From: Olivibacter sp. SDN3
GTDB lineage: Bacteria > Bacteroidota > Bacteroidia > Sphingobacteriales > Sphingobacteriaceae
Reading direction: 5' to 3'
NCBI RefSeq assembly: GCF_014334135.1
Contig: NZ_CP060497.1
Location: 1,488,001 to 1,552,000 of the forward strand
DNA length: 64,000 bases
Shown: piece by piece, positions 18,117-26,769 of the stretch
Layout: each line of letters opens with the position of its first letter
Position numbering within the stretch: the first letter of the stretch is position 1
Translations under genes and position numbers: made by a program
Notes under the pieces: generated by a model
What the model was told of the DNA's origin: nothing
What the model saw: the letters and a program-made list of their open reading frames with translations, nothing else
Database searches by the model: none

Positions 18117-18992
18117 ATGAAACTTACTTTAGGGTTTTCTCCCTGCCCAAATGATACGTTTATTTTCGATGCGATGATCCATCATAAAATTGATACGGAA
18201 GGCTTGAGTTTTGATGTCTTTTATGATGACGTTGAAACGCTTAATCGTAAAATATTTGATGGTACCCCAGATATCAGTAAATTGAGTTTTCATGCCTACG
18301 CCTATGCGGTAGAACAATACGTACTGTTAAATGCAGGAAGTGCTCTTGGTTTTGGTGTAGGACCTTTGTTAGTTGGTAATAACCGCGATTTGTTGCAAAG
18401 TTTTTTAGATGGTACTTATGAGAAGGGAAGCGCTGATATCTGTGTCGCCATACCAGGAGAATATACCACTGCTAATTTTTTGTTGGGATTGGCTTATCCA
18501 AAGTTACAGAACAAAAAAATATTGGTTTTTTCACAAATAGAAAATGCAGTATTGGATGGAGAAGTGGACTTAGGACTGATTATTCACGAGAATAGATTTA
18601 CTTATGAGGAAAAAGGTCTTTATAAAATCGTAGATCTTGGCGACTTTTGGGAAAAGGAAACAGGCAGTCCTATCCCCTTGGGAGGAATAGTTATTCGGCG
18701 AAATTTGCCGAATACGCTACAGCAAAAGGTAAACCGGGTATTAAAACGAAGTGTGGAATACGCGTTCGCTAATCCAACGTCGGGTTTAGCATTTATCAAA
18801 GAGCATGCGCAGGAGATGAGTGAGGAGGTGATGTATAAACACATCGATCTATATGTTAATAAATATTCGATTGATTTGGGCGAAGGTGGAAGGTGTGCCG
18901 TACAGACGATGTTTGATAGAGCGAAAGCGCTGAATCTCATTCCTGCGACAAATGAATCGTTATTCTTAACGGACAAAATAAACAATAATTAG
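18117..18992 (+). CDS. mqnD: 1,4-dihydroxy-6-naphthoate synthase
   Basis: 291 residues, substrate-binding-protein-like fold of the MqnA/MqnD family. It starts LTLGFSPCPNDTFIFDAM, and has the conserved DVETLNRKIF, ISKLSFHAYAYA, and GSPIPLGGIVIRRNL stretches. It converts cyclic dehypoxanthine futalosine to 1,4-dihydroxy-6-naphthoate. It follows mqnB by 91 bp in the same direction. This shows that respiration in this organism uses menaquinone made by the futalosine pathway. Confidence 0.95.
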   Translation: MKLTLGFSPCPNDTFIFDAMIHHKIDTEGLSFDVFYDDVETLNRKIFDGTPDISKLSFHAYAYAVEQYVLLNAGSALGFGVGPLLVGNNRDLLQSFLDGTYEKGSADICVAIPGEYTTANFLLGLAYPKLQNKKILVFSQIENAVLDGEVDLGLIIHENRFTYEEKGLYKIVDLGDFWEKETGSPIPLGGIVIRRNLPNTLQQKVNRVLKRSVEYAFANPTSGLAFIKEHAQEMSEEVMYKHIDLYVNKYSIDLGEGGRCAVQTMFDRAKALNLIPATNESLFLTDKINNN

Positions 18993-19108
18993 AAAATAGG
19001 ACGACCGTATAACAATATGTAGTGTTTTTCATGCGTATAATTGTTTAAACACAAAAATTAGGTTTTATTGTTCTACCCCAGTAGAAAAGAATAAATTTAT
19101 AAAGAAGA

Positions 19109-20902
19109 ATGGAGAGACACACCTACCAAAGTGGTATTATAGGAAATTGTGCATTTATAGCACATGTACAATCTGATACTAATATTTCATGGTTATGTTG
19201 GCCTGCTTTTGATAGCTCTTTCGTTTTCGGAAGCAAACTCGATAAAGAAAAGGGAGGGGAGTTTTCTATTCTTCCTGACGGAGAATATACTTCAGAGCAA
19301 CGCTATATACCCAACACGAATATATTAGAAACAATAATAAGTAATAACGATGGTGTGTATAAAGTAACGGATTTTGCTCCCAGATTTAGTCAATATGAGC
19401 GTTATTTTAAGCCATTAATGTTAATAAGAAAGGTTGAAAGGATAAGTGGCGAACCGCGGCTTCGCATGCGCTGCTATCCGGTCACTGATTATGGAAGGAG
19501 TACACAGAATAGGCATAGAGGGAGTAATCATGTTGAGTTCAGTGGAGGAACAGATAACATGCGCCTCACTACGAATGTTCCCATCAGTCATTTTTTTGAA
19601 GAAGGAACATATGTGCTTCATGACACAAAATATTTAATTTTAACCTATGGAGAGCCGTTGGAAGCGGCGCTGGAAGAAACAGCGGAGCGGTTTTTAAGGC
19701 AGACAATGAATTATTGGCGAACGTGGATCAAACATACGAGTATCCCTCCGTTTTATCAGGAGGCCGTTATACGGTCGGCTTTAGCTTTGAAGCTCCACCA
19801 ATATGAAGACACTGGAGCGTTTATCGCTGCAAGCACCTCTAGCCTCCCAGAGCACCCTGGAAGTGGCCGTAATTGGGATTATAGGTATTGTTGGATCAGG
19901 GATAGTTATTATGTTTTGGCTTCGTTGCTGCGTATCGGTCAGTTTGAAGAAATGGAACATTATTCGGAGTTCATTGCTAATATCTCTGCCAATGAGAAAG
20001 GACGTTACCAACCCTTGTACAGCATAACGGGTAAACGGACCTTAATAGAAGAAGAATTGAATCATTTATCGGGTTACCAGGGCAACCAGCCGGTGAGAAT
20101 AGGTAATCAGGCCTATGAACATATTCAGAACGATGTGTATGGACAGGTCCTTCTGTCAATATTGCCTCTTTACACGGATGACCGCTTCGTTGCCGAGGAG
20201 CAAAGCCAGTCTTCGAAATGGTTGGAAGCTATTCTAGAAAAGATAGAGCAAACCATTGATGAAAAAGATGCGGGAATTTGGGAGTTTAGGAATTTTGCTA
20301 ATTACCATTGTTACACAAACCTTTTTCAATGGGCGGGCAGCAAGGCGGCGATGCGTATAGCGAAGAAAATTGGTGAAAAAGAACTTGAAGAGAGAGCAAA
20401 AAAATTAATTGATAGGGCGGCAAGACATATTGAAGATTGCTACGATCCGGAAAGGGGGGTATATGCGCACGCTGTAGGGAGTGCTCACTTAGATGCCAGC
20501 ACGTTGCAGCTTATTATCATGAATTATCTTGATCCTGCGTCAGAGAAAGCAAAAAGGCATTTGGAAGAATTGGAAAAAGAGTTGAGGGCAGAAAAGGGAT
20601 TGTTTTATCGCTATCTTCATGCGGACGACTTTGGAAAACCAAAATCAACCTTTTTAATCTGTGCTTTCTGGTATGTTGAAGCTCTGGCATGCGTTGGCCG
20701 TACACAAGATGCAATCGATACTTTGGAAAATTTGCTTCCGTACGCTAATCACTTGTTATTATTCAGCGAAGATATTGATGAAAATAACGGTGCTCAATGG
20801 GGCAATTTTCCACAGGCATATAGCCATGTGGGACTGATAAATGCAGTATATAGAATAGCGGCCAAAGTTGGAACACCCAGATTTTTAATAAAGGATTACT
20901 AA
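19109..20902 (+). CDS. Glycoside hydrolase family 15 protein (glucoamylase/trehalase-like)
   Basis: 597 residues with no signal peptide, so cytoplasmic. The first 190 residues form the N-terminal beta domain (HTYQSGIIGNCAFIAHVQ and WLCWPAFDSSFVFG). The (alpha/alpha)6 barrel has AASTSSLPEHPGSGRNWDYR and CWIRDSYYVLASLLR, and a C-terminal LLFSEDIDENNGAQWGNFPQ that holds the predicted catalytic base. Bacterial GH15 enzymes of this form cleave alpha-glucosides, several of them trehalose. The convergent neighbour is the trehalose synthesis gene, which favours a trehalase role; this is an inference from context. The last codons and the stop lie inside the hairpin at 20881-20920. Confidence 0.9.
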   Translation: MERHTYQSGIIGNCAFIAHVQSDTNISWLCWPAFDSSFVFGSKLDKEKGGEFSILPDGEYTSEQRYIPNTNILETIISNNDGVYKVTDFAPRFSQYERYFKPLMLIRKVERISGEPRLRMRCYPVTDYGRSTQNRHRGSNHVEFSGGTDNMRLTTNVPISHFFEEGTYVLHDTKYLILTYGEPLEAALEETAERFLRQTMNYWRTWIKHTSIPPFYQEAVIRSALALKLHQYEDTGAFIAASTSSLPEHPGSGRNWDYRYCWIRDSYYVLASLLRIGQFEEMEHYSEFIANISANEKGRYQPLYSITGKRTLIEEELNHLSGYQGNQPVRIGNQAYEHIQNDVYGQVLLSILPLYTDDRFVAEEQSQSSKWLEAILEKIEQTIDEKDAGIWEFRNFANYHCYTNLFQWAGSKAAMRIAKKIGEKELEERAKKLIDRAARHIEDCYDPERGVYAHAVGSAHLDASTLQLIIMNYLDPASEKAKRHLEELEKELRAEKGLFYRYLHADDFGKPKSTFLICAFWYVEALACVGRTQDAIDTLENLLPYANHLLLFSEDIDENNGAQWGNFPQAYSHVGLINAVYRIAAKVGTPRFLIKDY

Positions 20903-20920
20903 CAATCCTTTATTAAAAAT
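20881..20920. terminator. Bidirectional hairpin between GH15 and trehalose synthase genes
   Basis: Perfect 17-bp inverted repeat (arms 20881-20897 and 20904-20920) with a 6-nt loop. It contains the TAA stop of the GH15 gene at 20900-20902. A-rich and T-rich flanks on the two sides suit termination in both directions. The convergent otsAB gene ends at 20939. Confidence 0.8.
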
Positions 20921-20938
20921 TTAAAGAGAAGTGATGCT

Positions 20939-23119
20939 TTAAGCTGATGCTATCAAGGAATGGAGAAGATCGCGCACCTCTTGTTGGTTTTCTAAGTAAT
21001 ACTTCGCTGCGGAGAGATTGCTTCCTACTTTGATTGTTATTGCAAATTCTGGTAAAGCTTTAAAGGTATCTTCATCTGTTCTGTCATCGCCAATTGATAG
21101 GATAAAATCGTAATCCTTGTCGTGCAATAAGTTTAGCGTAGCCCGGCCTTTATTTACATCTGCATTTTTCACTTCTACTACTTTATCTCCATCAAGCATT
21201 TTTAAACCATGTGTGTTTAGGTGGTACTGCAGGTTATCCATTAGTTCATTTGCCCTTAAGTCTCCTAATCCTTTTTGAACCTTACGGTAGTGCCAAGCTA
21301 AAGAATAGCTTTTTTCTTCTATAGAAGATCCCGGTGTTTTGTCCGTATAGTCTTCCATAAGCTTACAGACTTCATTTTTCCAATTTGTTGATAAACCAGG
21401 TAGTTGTTCCCAACTTCCATGTGGTAGCTTACGCCAAGCACCATGCTCGGCAATGAGATCATAGTTTTTATTACCAAACCATTTTTCCAAGGTAGTGTGT
21501 TTTCGTCCGCTGATAATAACAAGGGTATTCTTTTCATCCGCAACGAATTGATCGAGCAAATTATATAAACCCGGATCAGGAGAAGCTTCATCTATTTCCT
21601 TTTTAAAACCTACAAGAGTTCCATCGTAATCGAAAAGGAGCAGTCGGTTGCCTGCGGCAGCATATTTTTCCCTTATAGCTTGTTGTATAGAGGATTTTAC
21701 TAGATTAGCCATCGAGTTCTGCTGCATTCTTTTCACGTCACGAAGACGATTGATGAAAATTTTAACCCAGTGTTTTATATTAAATTTGAAGACCACATCA
21801 CGCATGGCCTTCATTCGCTCTTCCATTTCGGCTTTTGGCATGTTGAGCGCATAAACCAAGGCTTTCCGCACTTCACTGATGTTATTGGGGTTTACAAGTA
21901 TGGCGTCATTCAGCTCTTTAGATGCTCCTGCCATTTCACTCAAAATGAGTACGCCGGTATTGTCGTTTCTACTGGCAACGTATTCCTTACTAACAAGGTT
22001 CATTCCATCGCGCATTGGGGTAACCAAGCATACGTCCGCCACATTGTAAAGTGCGGAAATTATTTCTATTGGGTAGCCATGATAAAAATAAGCTATAGGA
22101 TGCCATTCGAAGGTTCTGAACCGGGCATTTATATGGCCAACTAACCGATCAATCTCATCTTTAAGCCTTTTATATTGTGGGACGGTATCTCTGGAAGGGA
22201 CCACAATCATATAAAGAATAATTTTCTCAATATACTCCGGGTTTTTCTCTAACAAAAGTTCAAAGGCATTGAGACGCTGTATAATACCTTTACTATAATC
22301 TAATCGATCAATTGAGAGAATAACTTTTTTATGTTCGAAGCTTTGTTTAAAACTTTGTATGTGATCTACTACAGTTGGATCGGAACCTAACTGGGAGAAT
22401 TTATCACTATCCATTCCCATTGGGAAAGGCTCTGCTAAAACAATTCTGTTTTCTACCCTTAAACGGTTAGCATCTGCATGGACGGGCAATAGATGTGTGG
22501 CAGCGCTTATGAAATGACGAACATCATCAAAGGTATGAAATCCTAGTAAATCAGCACCCAGCATACCCATTAATAGCTCTTTACGCCATGGTATGAGCCT
22601 GAATAGCTCCTGCGAAGGAAAAGGGATGTGATTAAAGAAAGCAATGGATACGTCGGGCTGTTTTAAGCGGACTAAACCTGGAACAAGTAGCAGTTGATAG
22701 TCGTGTACCCACACCGTATCGCCTGGTTCCAGGTGCGCTAAGATAACATCTGCAAACTTTTGATTCACCTGAACATAAGAGAGCCAATTTTGATAATCGA
22801 AATTTGCATAGGTAGAAAGATAATGAAAGATAGGCCATAAAAGCTCGTTACTAAAGCCTTCATAATAGCGTTTGATTTCATCTTCACTCAAGAAAACAGG
22901 AATGAGGTTCAGTTTCTCTAGGTGTTTACAGATCTCTTGTTGTCGTTCTTCGTTGTCTACTTCTAAACCAGGCCACCCCAGCCAGATATTATCTCCGTCT
23001 TTGTAAATGGACCCAAGCCCTGTTGCTAAACCTCCCTCACTGGGCCTAAAAGAAAAACTATTATTTTCTTCGGTTATTTTTACCGGTAGACGATTTGAAA
23101 CTATTATTGTTTTACTCAC
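20939..23119 (-). CDS. otsAB: Bifunctional trehalose-6-phosphate synthase / trehalose-phosphatase
   Basis: 726 residues, a fusion of two enzymes. Residues 1-460 form the GT20 synthase: VSNRLPVKI, EGGLATGLGSI, VWVHDYQLLLVPG, LDYSKGIIQRLNAFE and MRDGMNLVSKEYVA. From about 490 comes the HAD-type phosphatase, beginning LLLFDYDGTLVGF and including LVIISGRKHTTLEKWFGN and SIGDDRTDEDTF. The protein joins UDP-glucose and glucose-6-phosphate and then dephosphorylates the product to trehalose. The fused form is common in Bacteroidota. It faces the GH15 gene, so synthesis and likely breakdown of trehalose sit side by side. The symbol otsAB is used for the fusion. Confidence 0.96.
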   Translation of the reverse strand: MSKTIIVSNRLPVKITEENNSFSFRPSEGGLATGLGSIYKDGDNIWLGWPGLEVDNEERQQEICKHLEKLNLIPVFLSEDEIKRYYEGFSNELLWPIFHYLSTYANFDYQNWLSYVQVNQKFADVILAHLEPGDTVWVHDYQLLLVPGLVRLKQPDVSIAFFNHIPFPSQELFRLIPWRKELLMGMLGADLLGFHTFDDVRHFISAATHLLPVHADANRLRVENRIVLAEPFPMGMDSDKFSQLGSDPTVVDHIQSFKQSFEHKKVILSIDRLDYSKGIIQRLNAFELLLEKNPEYIEKIILYMIVVPSRDTVPQYKRLKDEIDRLVGHINARFRTFEWHPIAYFYHGYPIEIISALYNVADVCLVTPMRDGMNLVSKEYVASRNDNTGVLILSEMAGASKELNDAILVNPNNISEVRKALVYALNMPKAEMEERMKAMRDVVFKFNIKHWVKIFINRLRDVKRMQQNSMANLVKSSIQQAIREKYAAAGNRLLLFDYDGTLVGFKKEIDEASPDPGLYNLLDQFVADEKNTLVIISGRKHTTLEKWFGNKNYDLIAEHGAWRKLPHGSWEQLPGLSTNWKNEVCKLMEDYTDKTPGSSIEEKSYSLAWHYRKVQKGLGDLRANELMDNLQYHLNTHGLKMLDGDKVVEVKNADVNKGRATLNLLHDKDYDFILSIGDDRTDEDTFKALPEFAITIKVGSNLSAAKYYLENQQEVRDLLHSLIASA

Positions 23120-23349
23120 GATCGTTTTGTTCTTCTATTCAATTATTAAAACAGTTATTAAACCAAAAATGGGTATCTAGGTTTGAATAAATGTTGATTT
23201 TTTAACTTAAGGAAACTGTTTGATATTCTAATATAGTATTTTTCGATCATAAAATTGATTTTCTCCCGATAAATTGTTGTTTTCCATTAGAAACTTCCAC
23301 GAACAAGCAGGAGATCCAGGGAAAATGTAGTAGGTTTGGAGATCACAAG
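23120..23349. other. Noncoding AT-rich gap before the small membrane ORF
   Basis: This is the first part of the 490-bp gap between otsAB and rpsP. I see no gene, no RNA signature and no strong repeat in these 230 bases; the small open frame at 23350 and the rpsP promoter fill the rest. Confidence 0.5.
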
Positions 23350-23505
23350 ATGAGAAAGTTTTTACCGTACTTATTAATTTTTTTTGTTGCCATATTTGCC
23401 TGGTATTATAAGTCCATGCCTTTAAAATTTAAAAAGAGCTTTGGAAAAGTACTAGCCTTCGTTATCATAGGGTTATGGATTTACGTTTTACTCAGGTACG
23501 CCTAG
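23350..23505 (+). CDS. Small two-helix membrane protein (51 aa)
   Basis: An ATG-initiated frame of 51 residues, too short for a standard gene cut-off. It encodes MRKFLPYLLIFFVAIFAWYY, a loop KSMPLKFKKS, and a second hydrophobic stretch VLAFVIIGLWIYVLLRYA, so two predicted transmembrane segments with a basic loop between them. That balanced hydrophobic/basic pattern argues for a real product. It lies 105 bp before rpsP on the same strand; the rpsP promoter sits between them. The function is unknown and I do not recognise the family. Confidence 0.6.
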   Translation: MRKFLPYLLIFFVAIFAWYYKSMPLKFKKSFGKVLAFVIIGLWIYVLLRYA

Positions 23506-23518
23506 AATTATATTTTTA

Positions 23519-23555
23519 TTTGGATTTATTTTTTAAGTATAAATATGTATCTTTG
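23519..23555 (+). promoter_or_regulatory. Promoter of rpsP
   Basis: TATCTTTG at 23548-23555 matches the Bacteroidota -7 box TAnnTTTG, with a TTTG at 23519-23522 as a possible -33 element (25-bp spacer, somewhat long). The start codon is 54 bp downstream of the box. Confidence 0.65.
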
Positions 23556-23609
23556 CAGCCCCGCAGTATAAAGCTCCGGGAAATATGTTGAATACATAAA
23601 TTATCACAA

Positions 23610-24158
23610 ATGGCAACTAAAATCAGATTGCAAAGATTTGGTAAAAAAGGAAAACCTTTTTACCATGTAGTGGTGGCAGATTCACGTGCACCTCGCGATG
23701 GAAAATTTATTGAGCGCTTGGGGTCATACAATCCAAACACCAACCCAGCGACTATTGACTTGAATTTTGATAAAGCTTTAGACTGGATGAACAAAGGTGC
23801 GCAGCCAACGGATACGGCTCGTGCAATCCTTTCTTATAAAGGGGTGCTTTATAAAAAGCATTTACAGGGAGGAGTAAAAAAAGGGGCTTTTGATGAGGCT
23901 ACAGCAGAAGCACGCTTCGAAGAATGGTTGAAAGGAAAAGACGCAAAAATCGAGGGTAAACGAGAAGGCTTATCAAAAGCACAGGCTGAAATAGACAAAG
24001 CTGCTATTGCTGCAGAAGCGAAGAAGAAAGAAGAGCGAGCTGCAGCCATCGCTGCAAAGAATGCTCCAGTGGAAGAAGAGCCAGCAACGACAGACACAGA
24101 CGTAGCTGAAGAAACGGAAGCGGCTACTGATAACGACGAGACGGCGAGCGCTGAGTAG
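23610..24158 (+). CDS. rpsP: 30S ribosomal protein S16 with long C-terminal tail
   Basis: 182 residues, about twice the usual bacterial length. The first 85 or so are ordinary S16 ([40 protein letters not shown]). The rest is a low-complexity tail rich in A, E and K that ends in an acidic, threonine-rich stretch ([20 protein letters not shown]). Such tails are common in S16 of this phylum. It opens the rpsP-rimM-trmD-rplS gene order, but a strong terminator at 24185-24224 separates it from rimM. Confidence 0.96.
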   Translation: MATKIRLQRFGKKGKPFYHVVVADSRAPRDGKFIERLGSYNPNTNPATIDLNFDKALDWMNKGAQPTDTARAILSYKGVLYKKHLQGGVKKGAFDEATAEARFEEWLKGKDAKIEGKREGLSKAQAEIDKAAIAAEAKKKEERAAAIAAKNAPVEEEPATTDTDVAEETEAATDNDETASAE

Positions 24159-24184
24159 TTTTTATCTTTGTTAGAAAAGATAAT

Positions 24185-24224
24185 AATGCCATTCCGAAGG
24201 CAGTACTTCGGAATGGCATTTTTT
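24185..24224 (+). terminator. Intrinsic terminator between rpsP and rimM
   Basis: Perfect 15-bp stem (arms 24185-24199 and 24206-24220), 6-nt loop, then a run of T (24219-24224). It is a classic Rho-independent terminator and probably lowers expression of rimM and trmD relative to rpsP. Confidence 0.92.
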
Positions 24225-24269
24225 AATTACAGCTAATAAGTCGATCGGTTTTCCTGAACATGTATTCTA

Positions 24270-24797
24270 ATGACCATTAACGACTGTTTTTACATCGGAT
24301 ATATCAGTAAGTCGAGAGGACTTAAAGGGGAAGTGCAGTTATATTTTGAATTTGAGGAATATAACGACTTGGACTTTGATATTCTTTTTATTGAGTTCGG
24401 AAAAAAACTAGTTCCATTTTTTGTTGATTCATATAAGCTTCAGCCGAATAGTACGGGATATTTTTACTTGGAGGATGTAGATCATATTGATAAGGCGTTG
24501 CCATTGCTGCGAAAAGCGGTGTATTTGCCTAATGAAAAGAAGCCGGTTCGCAACCCTGACGAATTTTTTATTACTGACCTTAAGGGGTTTATGGTTTATG
24601 ATCGTGTTTATGGTGAATTGGGTGAGATTATCGATATCCATTCTTACCCGCAACAAGATGTAGCCGTAGTGCAATACAGGTTTAAAGAGCTGATGTTTCC
24701 TCTGAATGACGACCTAATACTGGAAATTGACAGAGAAGGTGGAACTTTAAAGGTTGACTTGCCTCACGGTTTGGTAGAACTTTATAGTGGCGGTTGA
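24270..24797 (+). CDS. rimM: 16S rRNA processing protein RimM
   Basis: 175 residues. The N-terminal RimM barrel starts FYIGYISKSRGLKGEVQLYF and the PRC-barrel part has FFITDLKGFMVYD, GELGEIIDIHSYPQQDVAVV and the C-terminal pattern GGTLKVDLPHGLVELY. RimM binds S19 and assists 30S head assembly. It is followed by trmD after 21 bp, so the two are co-transcribed. Confidence 0.95.
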   Translation: MTINDCFYIGYISKSRGLKGEVQLYFEFEEYNDLDFDILFIEFGKKLVPFFVDSYKLQPNSTGYFYLEDVDHIDKALPLLRKAVYLPNEKKPVRNPDEFFITDLKGFMVYDRVYGELGEIIDIHSYPQQDVAVVQYRFKELMFPLNDDLILEIDREGGTLKVDLPHGLVELYSGG

Positions 24798-24818
24798 CGT
24801 TCGAAAAGATAAAATTTC

Positions 24819-25502
24819 ATGATGCGTATCGATATCATTACTGTTTTGCCCGGATTGTTGACGAGCCCTTTCGCTCATTCTATTTTGCTGCGGGCGCAGC
24901 AAAAGAATCTGGTGGATATTCACGTGCACAACTTACGAGACTATGCGAATAATAAACATAAAAGCGTAGATGATTATCCGTATGGAGGAGGCAGTGGAAT
25001 GGTTATGCAGGTAGCTCCTTTTGCCCTGTGTATTGAAAAATTACAAGCAGAACGTAATTATGATGAGGTAATCTTTATGAGCCCCGATGGTGTAAGATTA
25101 AACCAGTCATTGGCTAATCACTTGGCTTTGAAAGGAAACATTATTATTCTTTGTGGCCATTATAAGGGAGTTGATCAAAGATTGAGGGATTTGTTTGTAA
25201 CCAGAGAGATATCAATTGGCGATTATGTCTTGTCTGGAGGAGAGCTTCCTGCTGCGGTTCTAGTCGATACGGTTGTGCGGTTAATTCCTGGTGTACTATC
25301 TGATGAGACGTCTGCCCTGTCAGACTCATTTCAAGGGGAATTGTTGGATGCCCCAGTGTATACAAGGCCTGCAGAGTGGCGCGGACATAAGGTGCCAGAA
25401 GTGCTGCTAAGCGGAAATCAAAAGGCAATTGATAATTGGCGATATGATCAGGCTTTAAAACGTACGAGAGAAAGGAGACCTGATCTTTTAGATGATGAAT
25501 GA
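24819..25502 (+). CDS. trmD: tRNA (guanine-37-N1)-methyltransferase
   Basis: 227 residues of the SPOUT knot family. Visible signature stretches: [40 protein letters not shown], and [16 protein letters not shown]. It uses S-adenosylmethionine to methylate G37 of tRNAs and so prevents +1 frameshifting. Two adjacent ATG codons (24819 and 24822) make the start ambiguous by one residue. rplS follows after 194 bp. Confidence 0.97.
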   Translation: MMRIDIITVLPGLLTSPFAHSILLRAQQKNLVDIHVHNLRDYANNKHKSVDDYPYGGGSGMVMQVAPFALCIEKLQAERNYDEVIFMSPDGVRLNQSLANHLALKGNIIILCGHYKGVDQRLRDLFVTREISIGDYVLSGGELPAAVLVDTVVRLIPGVLSDETSALSDSFQGELLDAPVYTRPAEWRGHKVPEVLLSGNQKAIDNWRYDQALKRTRERRPDLLDDE

Positions 25503-25696
25503 TCAGCGTAAGGTATTGATTATAATAGATTTGTATTATTTTTTGTAGCGCGTGCCTATTTAATATATGAGGAAAATTCAGATAGATTCTTGTATCGCTC
25601 AAAAAAGAAAAAATAGGCTTTTAATTTTAAAATAAAATAACTAATATTGCAGTCCGATTTTTACGGGTTAAAAATCGTTGTTAATTACTTAAAATC

Positions 25697-26044
25697 ATGG
25701 ATTTAGTAAAATTTGTAGAAGAGCAGGCGGTAGCGAAAAATGAAGTTCCCGCATTTAAAGCTGGTGATACTGTTAGCGTTCACTATAAAATTCGCGAAGG
25801 AAATAAAGAACGTGTTCAGGTATATAAAGGTGCTGTTATTCAAAGAAATGGTGTAGGTTCTAACGAGACTTTTACTGTTCGTAAGATGTCTAACGGTATA
25901 GGTGTAGAACGTATTTTCCCTGTTAACTCCCCTAATATTGAAAAAATAGTTGTTGATACATATGGTAAGGTTCGTAGAGCTAAATTATATTATCTACGTG
26001 GATTGACTGGAAAAGCCGCACGTATAAAGTCCAAAAGAGTTTAA
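25697..26044 (+). CDS. rplS: 50S ribosomal protein L19
   Basis: 115 residues, normal length. The L19 signature is clear: [57 protein letters not shown] and the [19 protein letters not shown] end. It lies at the 30S-50S interface. It closes the rpsP-rimM-trmD-rplS gene order and is followed by a terminator at 26075-26108. Confidence 0.98.
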   Translation: MDLVKFVEEQAVAKNEVPAFKAGDTVSVHYKIREGNKERVQVYKGAVIQRNGVGSNETFTVRKMSNGIGVERIFPVNSPNIEKIVVDTYGKVRRAKLYYLRGLTGKAARIKSKRV

Positions 26045-26074
26045 TTTGCCTATTTTTTAGGTTAGAAAAACAAA

Positions 26075-26108
26075 AGTTCTCTAAAACAAAAAATTAGAGA
26101 GCTTTTTT
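26075..26108 (+). terminator. Intrinsic terminator after rplS
   Basis: A 10-bp stem (26075-26084 with 26094-26103, one G-U pair) followed by TTTTTT. Its tail overlaps the last bases of the convergent HD gene, and the A-rich loop side may serve that gene too. Confidence 0.8.
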
Positions 26109-26757
26109 ATTTGTGGCCGTCCCATTCTTCATAAAATTGGGAAAGAAAACCCTCCATGTAACTATGCCTTTTTTCAGCAATGGCTTTGGCTGTGATGGTA
26201 TTCATTTTGTCTTTTAGCAGGAGTAATTTTTCATAAAAATGGTTAATAGTAGTTCCGGTATTTTTTTTATATTCTTCTTTCGTTTGGTTTAAGCGAGGTA
26301 TAACTTGAGGATCAAACAAGGGATTGTTTTTATAACCTCCAAAATGAAATGCACGGGCTATGCCGATTGCCCCTATAGCATCTAACCTATCGGCGTCTTG
26401 AACAATTTCCATTTCTTTTGAATGGAAAGAGACTTTGCCCAAGCTGGCTTTGAACGACATATTTTTTATTATTTTTTGTATATGCGTCACTTTTTCAGCG
26501 GAAACCCCAATAGAAAGCAAAAAATCTGAAGCAATTCTGGGACCTATTTCTTCATCTCCATCATGAAATTTGCTGTCGGCTATATCATGCAACAGTGCCG
26601 TTAACTCGACGACTTCCCTATCTGCAATTTCTCTTTCAAGAATCAGTTTCGCATTTTTCCACACACGTTCCACATGAAACCAATCATGCCCTGCTTCGGC
26701 ATTGTTTAATTTTTCTCTAACAAATGAAATGGTTTGTTCTAACGTTTCTACTTCCAT
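26107..26757 (-). CDS. HD domain-containing phosphohydrolase
   Basis: 216 residues. The HD metal-site residues are in order: GHDWFHVERVWKNA, then LTALLHDIADSKFHDGDE and the later VQDADRLDAIGAIG. This matches the YedJ-like HD family, which hydrolyses phosphoester bonds in nucleotides or related compounds; the natural substrate is unknown. It is downstream of the THUMP methyltransferase by 12 bp on the same strand, so they are likely one transcript. Confidence 0.9.
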   Translation of the reverse strand: MEVETLEQTISFVREKLNNAEAGHDWFHVERVWKNAKLILEREIADREVVELTALLHDIADSKFHDGDEEIGPRIASDFLLSIGVSAEKVTHIQKIIKNMSFKASLGKVSFHSKEMEIVQDADRLDAIGAIGIARAFHFGGYKNNPLFDPQVIPRLNQTKEEYKKNTGTTINHFYEKLLLLKDKMNTITAKAIAEKRHSYMEGFLSQFYEEWDGHK

Positions 26758-26769
26758 AGAATAAAGCTG

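Noticed and set aside
25144-25602. 152-codon minus-strand frame
   Set aside because: Almost entirely antisense to trmD, whose protein motifs are unambiguous; the frame has no recognisable features.
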